13,780 nucleotides of DNA, taken from CAYZSU01 sp964480565. GTDB taxonomy: Bacteria; UBA10199; 2-02-FULL-44-16; JAAZCA01. This document shows positions 1 to 6,755 of the stretch, one piece after another. How positions within the stretch are numbered: the first letter of the stretch is position 1; every line of letters starts with the position of its first letter. The position numbers and the translations under genes are program-made. The stretch covers positions 1-13,780 of the forward strand of contig CAYZSU010000059.1 in the NCBI GenBank assembly GCA_964480565.1. Reading direction: 5' to 3'. Below the pieces are notes generated by a model. The model was not told the DNA's origin. It was given only the letters and a program-made list of their open reading frames with translations, and made no database searches.

Positions 1-28
1 TTCTATCCGTTAAATACGTCCGTGCCAT
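1..28 (-). CDS. IS5-family-like transposase, N-terminal fragment
   Basis: The ORF starts with ATG at 28 and runs off the left edge; only nine codons are visible (MARTYLTDR). This matches the usual opening of IS5/IS4-type transposases (MAR-x-x-LTD, normally followed by QW). A good ribosome binding site (GAGGGG, about six bases before the ATG) supports the start. The body of the protein, including any DDE catalytic residues, is not in the window. The short length keeps confidence moderate, but the motif, the binding site and the truncated neighbour agree. Confidence 0.5.
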
Positions 29-83
29 TATTTTCCCCTCTCTTTCTAGAGATGGCTATATAACACTTTTTTGCTGACAGTTT
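1..83 (-). mobile_element. Probable end of an IS5-like insertion sequence
   Basis: The minus strand here carries a transposase start (see next entry) preceded by about 55 non-coding bases. The B12-binding gene stops abruptly at 82, so the element boundary should lie near 80-90. On the minus strand the candidate terminal sequence begins close to ACTGTCAGCAAAAAAGTG. The opposite end is outside the window, so the inverted repeat and target duplication cannot be confirmed. Assignment to an IS5-type element is inferred from the transposase N-terminus only. Confidence 0.4.
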
Positions 84-579
84 AACTACTTATCTCCTTA
101 TGAGGACATGCCTTAATAACAAGTTTATTTTTTTGATTTAAATATGCAAGTTGGTTTAACATTTTCCATTCTTGATTTTCATTAAGCAACTGAACAATTT
201 TTTTAAATACGAATTCTCCTTCTCCATATATTAAGCAATCTGCATTTAGTTCAAATAGAATTTCAGGGCTTGATGTTGCAAGATATCCTCCAAGGCAAAT
301 ATGTACACTTGCTAGTTTTTCTCTTAATTTATTTATTATTAATTTTGTATCAGAAATAAAAATTGAACTTGATAAACTTATGCCAACTATATCAAACTGA
401 TTGGCAATAATTTCATTTACAACATCCAAATTTGACAGTTTTGTAAGAGCAACGTCATATATTTTTACTTCATATTCCATTGATCTTAGCATTGCAGCCA
501 AATAACCAAGAGAAAGGTTCTCCATTCTCATATTAGAAACGGATGTAGCACTTGGTGCAATAAGTGCTATTTTTTTCAT
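82..579 (-). CDS. Truncated class B radical SAM protein: B12-binding domain only
   Basis: The 165-residue product looks like the cobalamin-binding N-terminal domain of B12-dependent radical SAM enzymes. It has a hydrophobic first strand, the LSLGYLAAML helix around residues 22-31, a DIVGIS strand near residue 64, a LGGYLAT segment near 96-102 and the typical YGEGE near 118-122. No CxxxCxxC cluster follows: the protein ends about 25 residues after the point where families of this type begin the linker to the radical SAM barrel. A full enzyme is normally around 450-600 residues. The ATG has a GAGG site six bases upstream (585-588 on the plus strand). The abrupt stop beside an IS5-like transposase start suggests the insertion cut off the catalytic half, so it is probably non-functional. 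A stand-alone B12-binding protein is the alternative. Confidence 0.75.
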   Translation of the reverse strand: MKKIALIAPSATSVSNMRMENLSLGYLAAMLRSMEYEVKIYDVALTKLSNLDVVNEIIANQFDIVGISLSSSIFISDTKLIINKLREKLASVHICLGGYLATSSPEILFELNADCLIYGEGEFVFKKIVQLLNENQEWKMLNQLAYLNQKNKLVIKACPHKEISS

Positions 580-777
580 TTTAACCTCAAGTTAATATTA
601 GGGCGTGTTCTCATAAGGGTATAAAACATTCATTTGATGGGATTGCCCTTGGGAACGCCCATCTTCGGTATTTTTCACAAATACAAAATTTTCACATACT
701 CCCATGTACGCTTGGTAGGTCCTAAGGGTTTATGGAAGCCTAGAGCTTGGATATTTTTGAATAACCTCAAAATTCAC
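580..777. other. Intergenic gap with imperfect inverted repeat
   Basis: No gene is supported in these 198 bases. They contain the first copy of a 14-base repeat (595-608) and an imperfect inverted pair: GGGCGTGTTC at 601-610 with a following AAGGG, against GGGAACGCCC at 651-660 preceded by CCCTT. The hairpin lacks a U-tract, so it is not a clear terminator for the upstream operon. The rest looks like a decayed repeat or mobile-element remnant, but I do not recognise it. Confidence 0.4.
595..608. repeat. 14-base direct repeat, copy 1
   Basis: ATATTAGGGCGTGT occurs here and again, in the same orientation, at 13199-13212. Both copies are preceded within a few bases by TCAAG (587-591 and 13192-13196). 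The two copies bracket the whole RiPP-like array. TTAGGGCGTGT resembles IS5-type terminal sequence next to a TA target, so these could be solo insertion-sequence ends rather than island boundaries. Confidence 0.5.
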
Positions 778-3027
778 TTAATTTAATTTTTTCAGAATAG
801 AATTCAGCCTTGCTCCCAAATTTGATTTCAACAATTCTTTCTTAATGTGTAATAATGCTTGTTTGCGCATTGATATGTCAGTCATTTTTTTAGCAGTATC
901 GATATTGCCCTCAAATAATAACAATGATTTTTCCTTATACCCTGCTTGAGAAATTCGCCTCGCCACATAAGACAGCATACGCAATCGCTCTGCAGGATCA
1001 GCAATATGATTTGCGCTTTGAATGACATCATTGATTAAGCTGGACGCATTCTTTTTTGGATTCACCTTTGCGATAATAAGCGATAACAGCTTTGCACGCT
1101 CTTTCATATCATCGATACTCTTAGCATTTGCAATGAGTTTATCCAGTAGAGGCTGAGCCCCATCTTGCCTCATTAGCTGGGACACATGATATACCAAGTA
1201 TGACATTGCTTCTACACGTGCATGCACATCATCCACTTTTTTCGTTAAATCAATCAATGTATCTAATAGCGGCAATGCTTTCTTTCCTAGTGATGCTTCT
1301 GATAATTGTTGCGCACATGAAGCAATTGCTTCAGATCGTTTTTCTGAATCCGATATCTTTGTTATGGTAGAAATACTCTGTTTGCATATATCCACAACTT
1401 TGTTCTGCCTATCTGCGCGCATAAATCCATAACCTATTTGCTGAAGAGCTGTCGATTTCATCAATGCATCATTTATATTATCCGAAAGCTGAACAGCTGA
1501 CTCTAAAAGGGAAATAGCGTGATCCTTGCGACCCGATTTTAATGAACATTTTGCAATATAGCAGTATGCATTAATTCGCACAGACAAGTCACTGATATTA
1601 TCCGCATATTCAATTGATTTTTTAAATAATGCATTTGTCTGTTCATCAAAACCAGCTTGTGACAAGTTCAGGGAAATATCGGCTACCTTGCGAATATTTT
1701 TTATGGACCCCTCAACACCCTCTAATTTGTGAATGATCTTCAATACAGCGGGTATTGCATATCGCTTAGCTCCTACCGCCTGAAACCATGTATTTTCATG
1801 TGCTTTTCGAGCAGATCGAATGAATTGAGATACAGCATCTGACAACGCTACTGAACTATCTTCAGGCAACGAAATCTGATCCGCTGAATGCATAACTGCA
1901 TCAAAGTATGAATAGGCACGATCTATCGAACCAACAGCATATAATCCAGATGCAATATGGGACAATAAATCTGTACGTACCTGAGGATCGTTTGTACTTT
2001 CTGCAATCCGTATCGACTTATCAAAACAATCATCCGCATCACCCTTAAAACCATATTTAGAAAGTTTTTCCGAAATTTTCACTAGATAGTTACTTTGCCT
2101 TTCTTTCTTCTGAATGCCCTTGACTGTTTCTATGGCATACTTAAATCCTTTCAGCGCTTTTTGAGTATGAGTTAACTCCGCAAATTCCGATGAGATGCGC
2201 AATGCTTCATCGATACGCCCTCTCACGGATTGAATCGATTTTGCAGTATCAAGCTCCAAATCCAATCGTTTTTCATCGGACAGTTGAAGTGTAATGAGCT
2301 CTTCATGAATGCGATGTTTATCATTTACAAAATAAGGCTTGGACATACCCTCTTGAAAGATAAGCACTTGTGGAAAACCGGATATGCCATATGTTTCAGC
2401 CAGATCTTCATCTAAGGTCATTCCCCATAAGTATTGCCCCTTATTTTCCTTGGCCATAGCCTTAAACAACGGCTTATATTTCTTACACGGGCCACACCAT
2501 GTTGTTGCAAATAACACAATTGCCTGTTGCCCTGGTTTGAGACTTGAAATTGTTTGCTTTAGTGAGGATGCGTTTAAGTCCGTTACATCCAATGGAAACG
2601 GCGCTTGCCCATCATCCACAAACCCCTTACTCATATAAAATTGTGATGACGAAAACTGTGCATTGCCATCCATTTGACACGCATGAGCAAAGCGCTCTTG
2701 CCAGGATATGATATTATCCTGATTCGCATCCGATGCATGTGGTGACCAAAATCGAGATGAGAATTTAACACCACTACTATCATCTCCTACTCCAATAAAT
2801 AGTGACTGTGGCTGGCTTAAGAATTGCTTTCCCCATCGATCACTATTGGCATGGCCAAGAATGATTGTGCGTTTTCCATAAGGCAAAGCATTGATTCGCT
2901 GATATATATCAACTGTATCACAGTTTTCTCCCAGGCAAATACTGTTTTCTTTCGCATCACCTGTCATATATATCGATAGCTCATCGTCATCATCGATGTG
3001 GTTTTTAATATGATCAATCGCCTTCAT
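778..3027 (-). CDS. Caspase-like/thioredoxin/helical-repeat protein, C-terminal part of a split gene
   Basis: This 749-residue ORF is the larger part of a gene interrupted at 3084-3184; its first Met is internal to the restored protein. Residues 1-115 resemble the second half of a caspase/C13-like fold: DDDDELSIYMTGD (12-24), RTIILGHANSD (53-63) and a terminal DANQDNIISWQERF (100-113). At the positions where such proteases carry His (TGH) and Cys there are Asp24 and an Ala-Asn pair, so this domain may be inactive. Residues about 146-250 are a thioredoxin domain with WCGPC (177-181) and cis-Pro219 in GFPQVLIF. Residues about 260-749 are alpha-helical repeats with a roughly 40-residue period, seen as (D)xxxR units at 484, 564, 604, 644, 681 and 721. 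No signal peptide is visible in the restored protein, so it is probably cytoplasmic. It is last in the operon; a role in thiol handling or as a scaffold for the Cys-rich peptide is inference only. Confidence 0.75.
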   Translation of the reverse strand: MKAIDHIKNHIDDDDELSIYMTGDAKENSICLGENCDTVDIYQRINALPYGKRTIILGHANSDRWGKQFLSQPQSLFIGVGDDSSGVKFSSRFWSPHASDANQDNIISWQERFAHACQMDGNAQFSSSQFYMSKGFVDDGQAPFPLDVTDLNASSLKQTISSLKPGQQAIVLFATTWCGPCKKYKPLFKAMAKENKGQYLWGMTLDEDLAETYGISGFPQVLIFQEGMSKPYFVNDKHRIHEELITLQLSDEKRLDLELDTAKSIQSVRGRIDEALRISSEFAELTHTQKALKGFKYAIETVKGIQKKERQSNYLVKISEKLSKYGFKGDADDCFDKSIRIAESTNDPQVRTDLLSHIASGLYAVGSIDRAYSYFDAVMHSADQISLPEDSSVALSDAVSQFIRSARKAHENTWFQAVGAKRYAIPAVLKIIHKLEGVEGSIKNIRKVADISLNLSQAGFDEQTNALFKKSIEYADNISDLSVRINAYCYIAKCSLKSGRKDHAISLLESAVQLSDNINDALMKSTALQQIGYGFMRADRQNKVVDICKQSISTITKISDSEKRSEAIASCAQQLSEASLGKKALPLLDTLIDLTKKVDDVHARVEAMSYLVYHVSQLMRQDGAQPLLDKLIANAKSIDDMKERAKLLSLIIAKVNPKKNASSLINDVIQSANHIADPAERLRMLSYVARRISQAGYKEKSLLLFEGNIDTAKKMTDISMRKQALLHIKKELLKSNLGARLNSILKKLN

Positions 3028-3078
3028 GGCACCTGATTTATTTGCTTCAAAAAAATGACCATTGCCATTAGAGATGTC

Positions 3079-3189
3079 ATGATACCAATTACGTAAAATA
3101 AACGTGGGTTTTTATAAAGGAATTTAGCATATAAATTAATGACTTAGGCTCTTAATGGGACTACGATTTATTTACGTAATTGGTATGAT
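3079..3189. repeat. 5-base target-site duplication flanking the small element
   Basis: ATGAT occurs at 3079-3083 and 3185-3189, immediately outside the inverted repeats of the 101-base element. This is the pattern left by a transposition event. Removing one copy together with the element joins the two gene halves in frame. Confidence 0.75.
3084..3184. mobile_element. 101-base MITE-like element with 14-base perfect terminal inverted repeats
   Basis: The left end ACCAATTACGTAAA (3084-3097) is the exact reverse complement of the right end TTTACGTAATTGGT (3171-3184). The arms extend to TAAA with one inserted A. The interior of about 73 bases has no coding potential, so this is non-autonomous and would need a transposase elsewhere. 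The flanking ATGAT repeats and the in-frame repair after removal support insertion. The element family is not recognised. Confidence 0.75.
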
Positions 3190-3322
3190 TATCAACAGTA
3201 GCGCATGCATATCCCTTTGTTTCCAATATTTGTTTGGCGGATTGAACACTCTTTTTATATGCTAGATCATTGTGCCTACCATTGATGACCAATGCATATT
3301 TCGTAATTTTTCCGTCTCCCAT
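3161..3322 (-). pseudogene. Caspase-like protein, N-terminal fragment of the split gene
   Basis: The visible reading frame gives about 53 residues, of which the last seven (after VDNH) are encoded inside the inserted element. The start at 3322 is preferred over an in-frame ATG at 3352 because AAAGGAG lies six bases before it (3329-3335) and because 3352 overlaps the previous gene. Residues 8-15 (KYALVING) followed by a helix and SAKQILETKGYACATVDNH fit the first strand, helix and second strand of a caspase/C13-like fold. The normal continuation is the DISNGNGHFFEANKSGA stretch encoded at 3083-3028, directly before the Met of the downstream ORF. Restored, the protein would be 46 + 17 + 749 = 812 residues. 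Confidence 0.7.
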
Positions 3323-3338
3323 AATAACTCCTTTATGA

Positions 3339-5045
3339 TTACTTTTTGTCATTCTTTTCTGTCAATGCGGTCATCACACGTTTTAATGCTTTTTGCGCAT
3401 CGGCACGAATATCTGGGTTCTTATGATCAACCAATGGTTGTAATATATCGGGAAGCGCGTCATAAAATCGATTACCATGCCGACCCAGTGCCCAAATAGC
3501 AAGGCAGCGTGTCTGTATATCAGAATCGTAAATACCAATATGTTTTCTTTTAGCAGATGTATCTGTCAACGCTTGGCTAACATCTACACCTGAAAGCTCT
3601 TTACTGCTAAGCTTTCTATAGGCAAAATTCCGAATACTGGATTTATCGCTATACAATCCCAACTGATTATCCTTAGCTATTTCCCCGATCAGGATGTTTT
3701 TAACATTATATTTGCGAACAAATTCATTCGTCCATAATGCACGCTCACATACACGTCTGACGACATCTAATCTGTCATATAGGCCAATGCCATCCAGACT
3801 CGCCTTTTTGCCCATCAATTGATCAAATAATTGATCGGTCATATATTGCGAACGAATAATCATCGTAACGCTATATGTGCGCATAAATGCATCCGGATGA
3901 TAGATGCCAACCTTTTTTAACTTTGCTGTATCATTATATAATGATCGGATAAATGCGTTCGGCAGATCCAGCTGACTTAATGCATGCATGGCATATGTTT
4001 GTGAAATAATATCCGAATCATGCAATCCGATTTTTTTTGCCTGTGCATATGTGCCAGAAAGAATATCGATCAACTTTGCCTGATCATCCATCAACTGCGA
4101 CAAACTCCAAAGTGAATAAGACCTGACAAGTTCATTAGAATCATATAACCCAAGGCTTTGTTTGTCTGCATCACTGGACAGTAATTTCGTAAGCAGCTGC
4201 TTACGACCATGAATAGCCAGCGCTTCGATCGAATGGGCACGAGTGATCGCATCTGAATCATAAAAACCATATTTCTTTTTATGAGCACGTGATCCAAGCA
4301 ATGCCGTTTCTATTTTTTCTGAATAGGATTTGCCAAGTGCACGCATCGTAAATACAGCCCAGCGCCTCATAATTTTTGATGGATGAGCAAATCCTTTCTT
4401 GGATATAAGGTCCGTCATTAGCAATGCATGATCATCTTCATCTTGCAATCGCTCGAACATATCATCAGCATGCTTAAATACACTCATTGGATATGTGGAT
4501 CCTTGCTTGATAAAGCTCGACAAGTCCACGTTCTGTTTTGAAAACAGTTCAGGCAATAGTTCCCTTATAATATCCACTTCCGACTCAACATTGATAATAC
4601 GACGATTGGGATCGATCAAAATAAGGCCAGGCACTGGCAATGCATTCAATCGAGCGGCGATACGCTCATTAATGTCACTGCTTAAATAGTACTGCGGCCA
4701 AGGCGTATTCATTTTTTTAAGATATTTTTTCACCTTATCTGCATCACTAATTTTATCCCTGGATATACCAATAACCTCAAACCCTTTATCGTGATAGGTG
4801 TCATACAGCTCTTTGAGAACCGGATAGGCGCGTTTACACGGCCCACACCATGTTGCCCATAAATCGATCAATACATACTTTCCGCGATAATCCGATAATC
4901 GAAAATACGTTCCATTCATGGTATAACCTTCAATATCCGGCATCATACCACCTGGAATAATCGGGCTTTTAAATTCTTGCGCATAACTGACACATGAGAT
5001 CAGCATAATCATAATAATAGTGCTATGAACAATCTTTTTTAACAT
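3339..5045 (-). CDS. TlpA-like thioredoxin with C-terminal GLYDSD-type helical repeats, secreted or lipoprotein
   Basis: This 568-residue protein begins with a signal sequence (residues 1-22). It has a possible lipobox LISC (Cys18) and an alternative signal peptidase I site after SYA (residue 22), so it is probably periplasmic or membrane-anchored. Residues about 30-168 form a TlpA/ResA-type thioredoxin domain: WCGPC at 66-70, a following GKYVLIDLWAT strand, and Pro139 near the expected cis-Pro. From about 218 onwards there are eight repeats of a short motif (G-hydrophobic-YDSD, then R and AL). They start at G218, 260, 299, 340, 380, 421, 463 and 504, a spacing of 39-42, and a shorter ninth unit lies near 545. 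The pattern is HEAT-like (two helices per unit), but I do not recognise the motif as a named family. The gene overlaps the protease stop by seven bases and has an AGGGGG site before its ATG. A role in reducing, shuffling or holding Cys-rich exported peptide is inferred. Confidence 0.85.
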   Translation of the reverse strand: MLKKIVHSTIIMIMLISCVSYAQEFKSPIIPGGMMPDIEGYTMNGTYFRLSDYRGKYVLIDLWATWCGPCKRAYPVLKELYDTYHDKGFEVIGISRDKISDADKVKKYLKKMNTPWPQYYLSSDINERIAARLNALPVPGLILIDPNRRIINVESEVDIIRELLPELFSKQNVDLSSFIKQGSTYPMSVFKHADDMFERLQDEDDHALLMTDLISKKGFAHPSKIMRRWAVFTMRALGKSYSEKIETALLGSRAHKKKYGFYDSDAITRAHSIEALAIHGRKQLLTKLLSSDADKQSLGLYDSNELVRSYSLWSLSQLMDDQAKLIDILSGTYAQAKKIGLHDSDIISQTYAMHALSQLDLPNAFIRSLYNDTAKLKKVGIYHPDAFMRTYSVTMIIRSQYMTDQLFDQLMGKKASLDGIGLYDRLDVVRRVCERALWTNEFVRKYNVKNILIGEIAKDNQLGLYSDKSSIRNFAYRKLSSKELSGVDVSQALTDTSAKRKHIGIYDSDIQTRCLAIWALGRHGNRFYDALPDILQPLVDHKNPDIRADAQKALKRVMTALTEKNDKK

Positions 5046-5806
5046 GATATTACCCCCTGTTTTTCTCTACATAGACGTTTTAACATACTGTTCAACTCCA
5101 CATATAATAGATTCTTATTACTTTCTAATAGTAATGCGACAATACCTGTAATAAATGCAGTGGCATAGCTGGTATTCAAATAATCACATTCAAACAATGT
5201 AGTTAATTTTTGACAGTTTACAAAAAATTCAGATGCTGATTCATCGTATTTGATCAATGGTTCATTACTTAATGCCACCTTTTCACCACGCATCATACTA
5301 GCTAAAATAACAAACTCCTTACCTATTGGATGTATTTCATTCTTATATTTCCCAGAAGCAATGATAATTTTCCCTAATCCGGCAGCTTTTTCTATGTAAT
5401 GATTTATTAGTTGAGATACACATTCATTATTCAGCTGTAAGCTCAAACTCAAATTAATCAGCCTACAATTTTTCAAGTGATTAACTGCAAAATCAAGCGC
5501 AGTAATTAGACTCATGACACTCGTTTTTAGTTCATCATTAAATATTTTTAATGAGTAAAATCGACTATGTTCAGCACATTTATTGATTACCTGTATTACT
5601 TTATCCGCATGCATCAATGATGGTTGTACACACACTTGCTTTCCAGTAGGATCTAATTTCAAAACATCTCCATTGCTAACTTCAAATTGAGCTTTTACCA
5701 AACCTGATAACCCACTATTTCCATAAATACCTGAATCAATAACAGCAATAATTACCCCGTTACCAGTGAACGTCTGTCTTAATTTATTAAATTCTGTAGT
5801 ATTCAT
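5039..5806 (-). CDS. Small subtilisin-like (S8) serine protease, candidate leader peptidase
   Basis: At 255 residues this is a minimal S8 peptidase with no signal peptide and no propeptide, so it is probably cytoplasmic. The triad can be placed at Asp24 (VIIAVIDSGI), His66 (LMHADKV) and Ser213 (LNTSYATAFITG). Two positions differ from the canonical motifs: HGT is HAD, and the usual oxyanion Asn segment (AAGN/ASGN) reads ASGK, with Lys153. It resembles in size and setting QhpE, the subtilisin-like protease that removes the leader of the radical-SAM-modified QhpC peptide; that parallel is inference. The start has a GGAG site seven bases upstream and lies 18 bases after the metallopeptidase stop. 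The likely substrate is the 94-residue peptide. Confidence 0.8.
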   Translation of the reverse strand: MNTTEFNKLRQTFTGNGVIIAVIDSGIYGNSGLSGLVKAQFEVSNGDVLKLDPTGKQVCVQPSLMHADKVIQVINKCAEHSRFYSLKIFNDELKTSVMSLITALDFAVNHLKNCRLINLSLSLQLNNECVSQLINHYIEKAAGLGKIIIASGKYKNEIHPIGKEFVILASMMRGEKVALSNEPLIKYDESASEFFVNCQKLTTLFECDYLNTSYATAFITGIVALLLESNKNLLYVELNSMLKRLCREKQGVISC

Positions 5807-5824
5807 TGCAATGCTCCATGCCCA

Positions 5825-6751
5825 TTAAAATATCCGCACCTCAGGCAACTTCGCGTATTTTTCCATTTTTTCACTCCACGCATCACCTGTTGATAAAAAT
5901 GTGTTTAAGAAAAAAAAATGACCCTTTTCTGTAGCTTCCAGTAATTTTTCCACACCATATGTATTGCATATAACAGCAGCCATATATTCGCCCACGCTAT
6001 AGACTGGGCCCGCATTATAATAGAGTTTTTGCATAATCCAGTTTTTATTTTCCCTATTCATCGTCATATTGCATGCACGCTTCAGCACATCAAAAAACAC
6101 AAAAAACCGTTTTTGATCAACATTCAACAGTTTATCCGTATTATGATGGGATATATAATTCGCAAAAAAATTAGCCAATCCTTCTATATAGGTAAAATCC
6201 AATATCATGGTATATAATTCACCCTTCATTGCTTTGAAGCAAAGTGTATTGTGATGTATAATATGAAAGCATTCATGCAGTAGATTTTCCTTTATTGTCT
6301 TAAGCTCAATATCCAAGTCAGGATAGGTTAAATCAATCATTATATCATTATAATCCGTCTTTGCATTGCTGGGTGATCCCGCTGTGCAATAAACAGTCAC
6401 ATCCTCAAGACAACTGATATCAAGGTTGTAGGACTTATAGATATCTACAATCTCAGAAAAAATATTATCTGTTTGCATGCAAAAACGATCGTACAAATCC
6501 ATAAACCGGTGTTTGTTCACAATAAGTGCAATACAGTTTTTTTGAAATCTACTTAATTTACTATTTTTTTTATGTGAATGGATTTTCCTAAATTCTGATA
6601 ACATTCCATATATTTCTTCCGGCGTCCTATTATTTATATAGTTCAAGCGATGAACATCATGATTTATAAAACTATCCTTATACGTATCCGAATGATCATC
6701 ATCTTCTAGGATTTTATAAAATATTTCGTAAAAACTCGTATCGAATTTCAT
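5825..6751 (-). CDS. HExxH zinc metallopeptidase-like protein (gluzincin pattern)
   Basis: The 308-residue product has HECFH at 159-163, predicted zinc ligands His159 and His163 with catalytic Glu160. A third ligand, Glu190, sits in YIEGLANFFANY. The helix GPVYSVGEYMAAVI (248-261) is like the conserved C-terminal helix of several uncharacterised HExxH domain families. No signal peptide or membrane segment is evident. The ATG is four bases after the transporter stop (TGATGATATG), implying translational coupling. It could be a second leader- or core-processing protease, or an immunity or clearance protease. I cannot assign a specific family name with confidence. Confidence 0.7.
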   Translation of the reverse strand: MKFDTSFYEIFYKILEDDDHSDTYKDSFINHDVHRLNYINNRTPEEIYGMLSEFRKIHSHKKNSKLSRFQKNCIALIVNKHRFMDLYDRFCMQTDNIFSEIVDIYKSYNLDISCLEDVTVYCTAGSPSNAKTDYNDIMIDLTYPDLDIELKTIKENLLHECFHIIHHNTLCFKAMKGELYTMILDFTYIEGLANFFANYISHHNTDKLLNVDQKRFFVFFDVLKRACNMTMNRENKNWIMQKLYYNAGPVYSVGEYMAAVICNTYGVEKLLEATEKGHFFFLNTFLSTGDAWSEKMEKYAKLPEVRIF

Positions 6752-6755
6752 ATCA

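Noticed and set aside
601..660. Intrinsic terminator at the end of the operon
   Set aside because: The stem is imperfect and no U-run follows on the minus strand.
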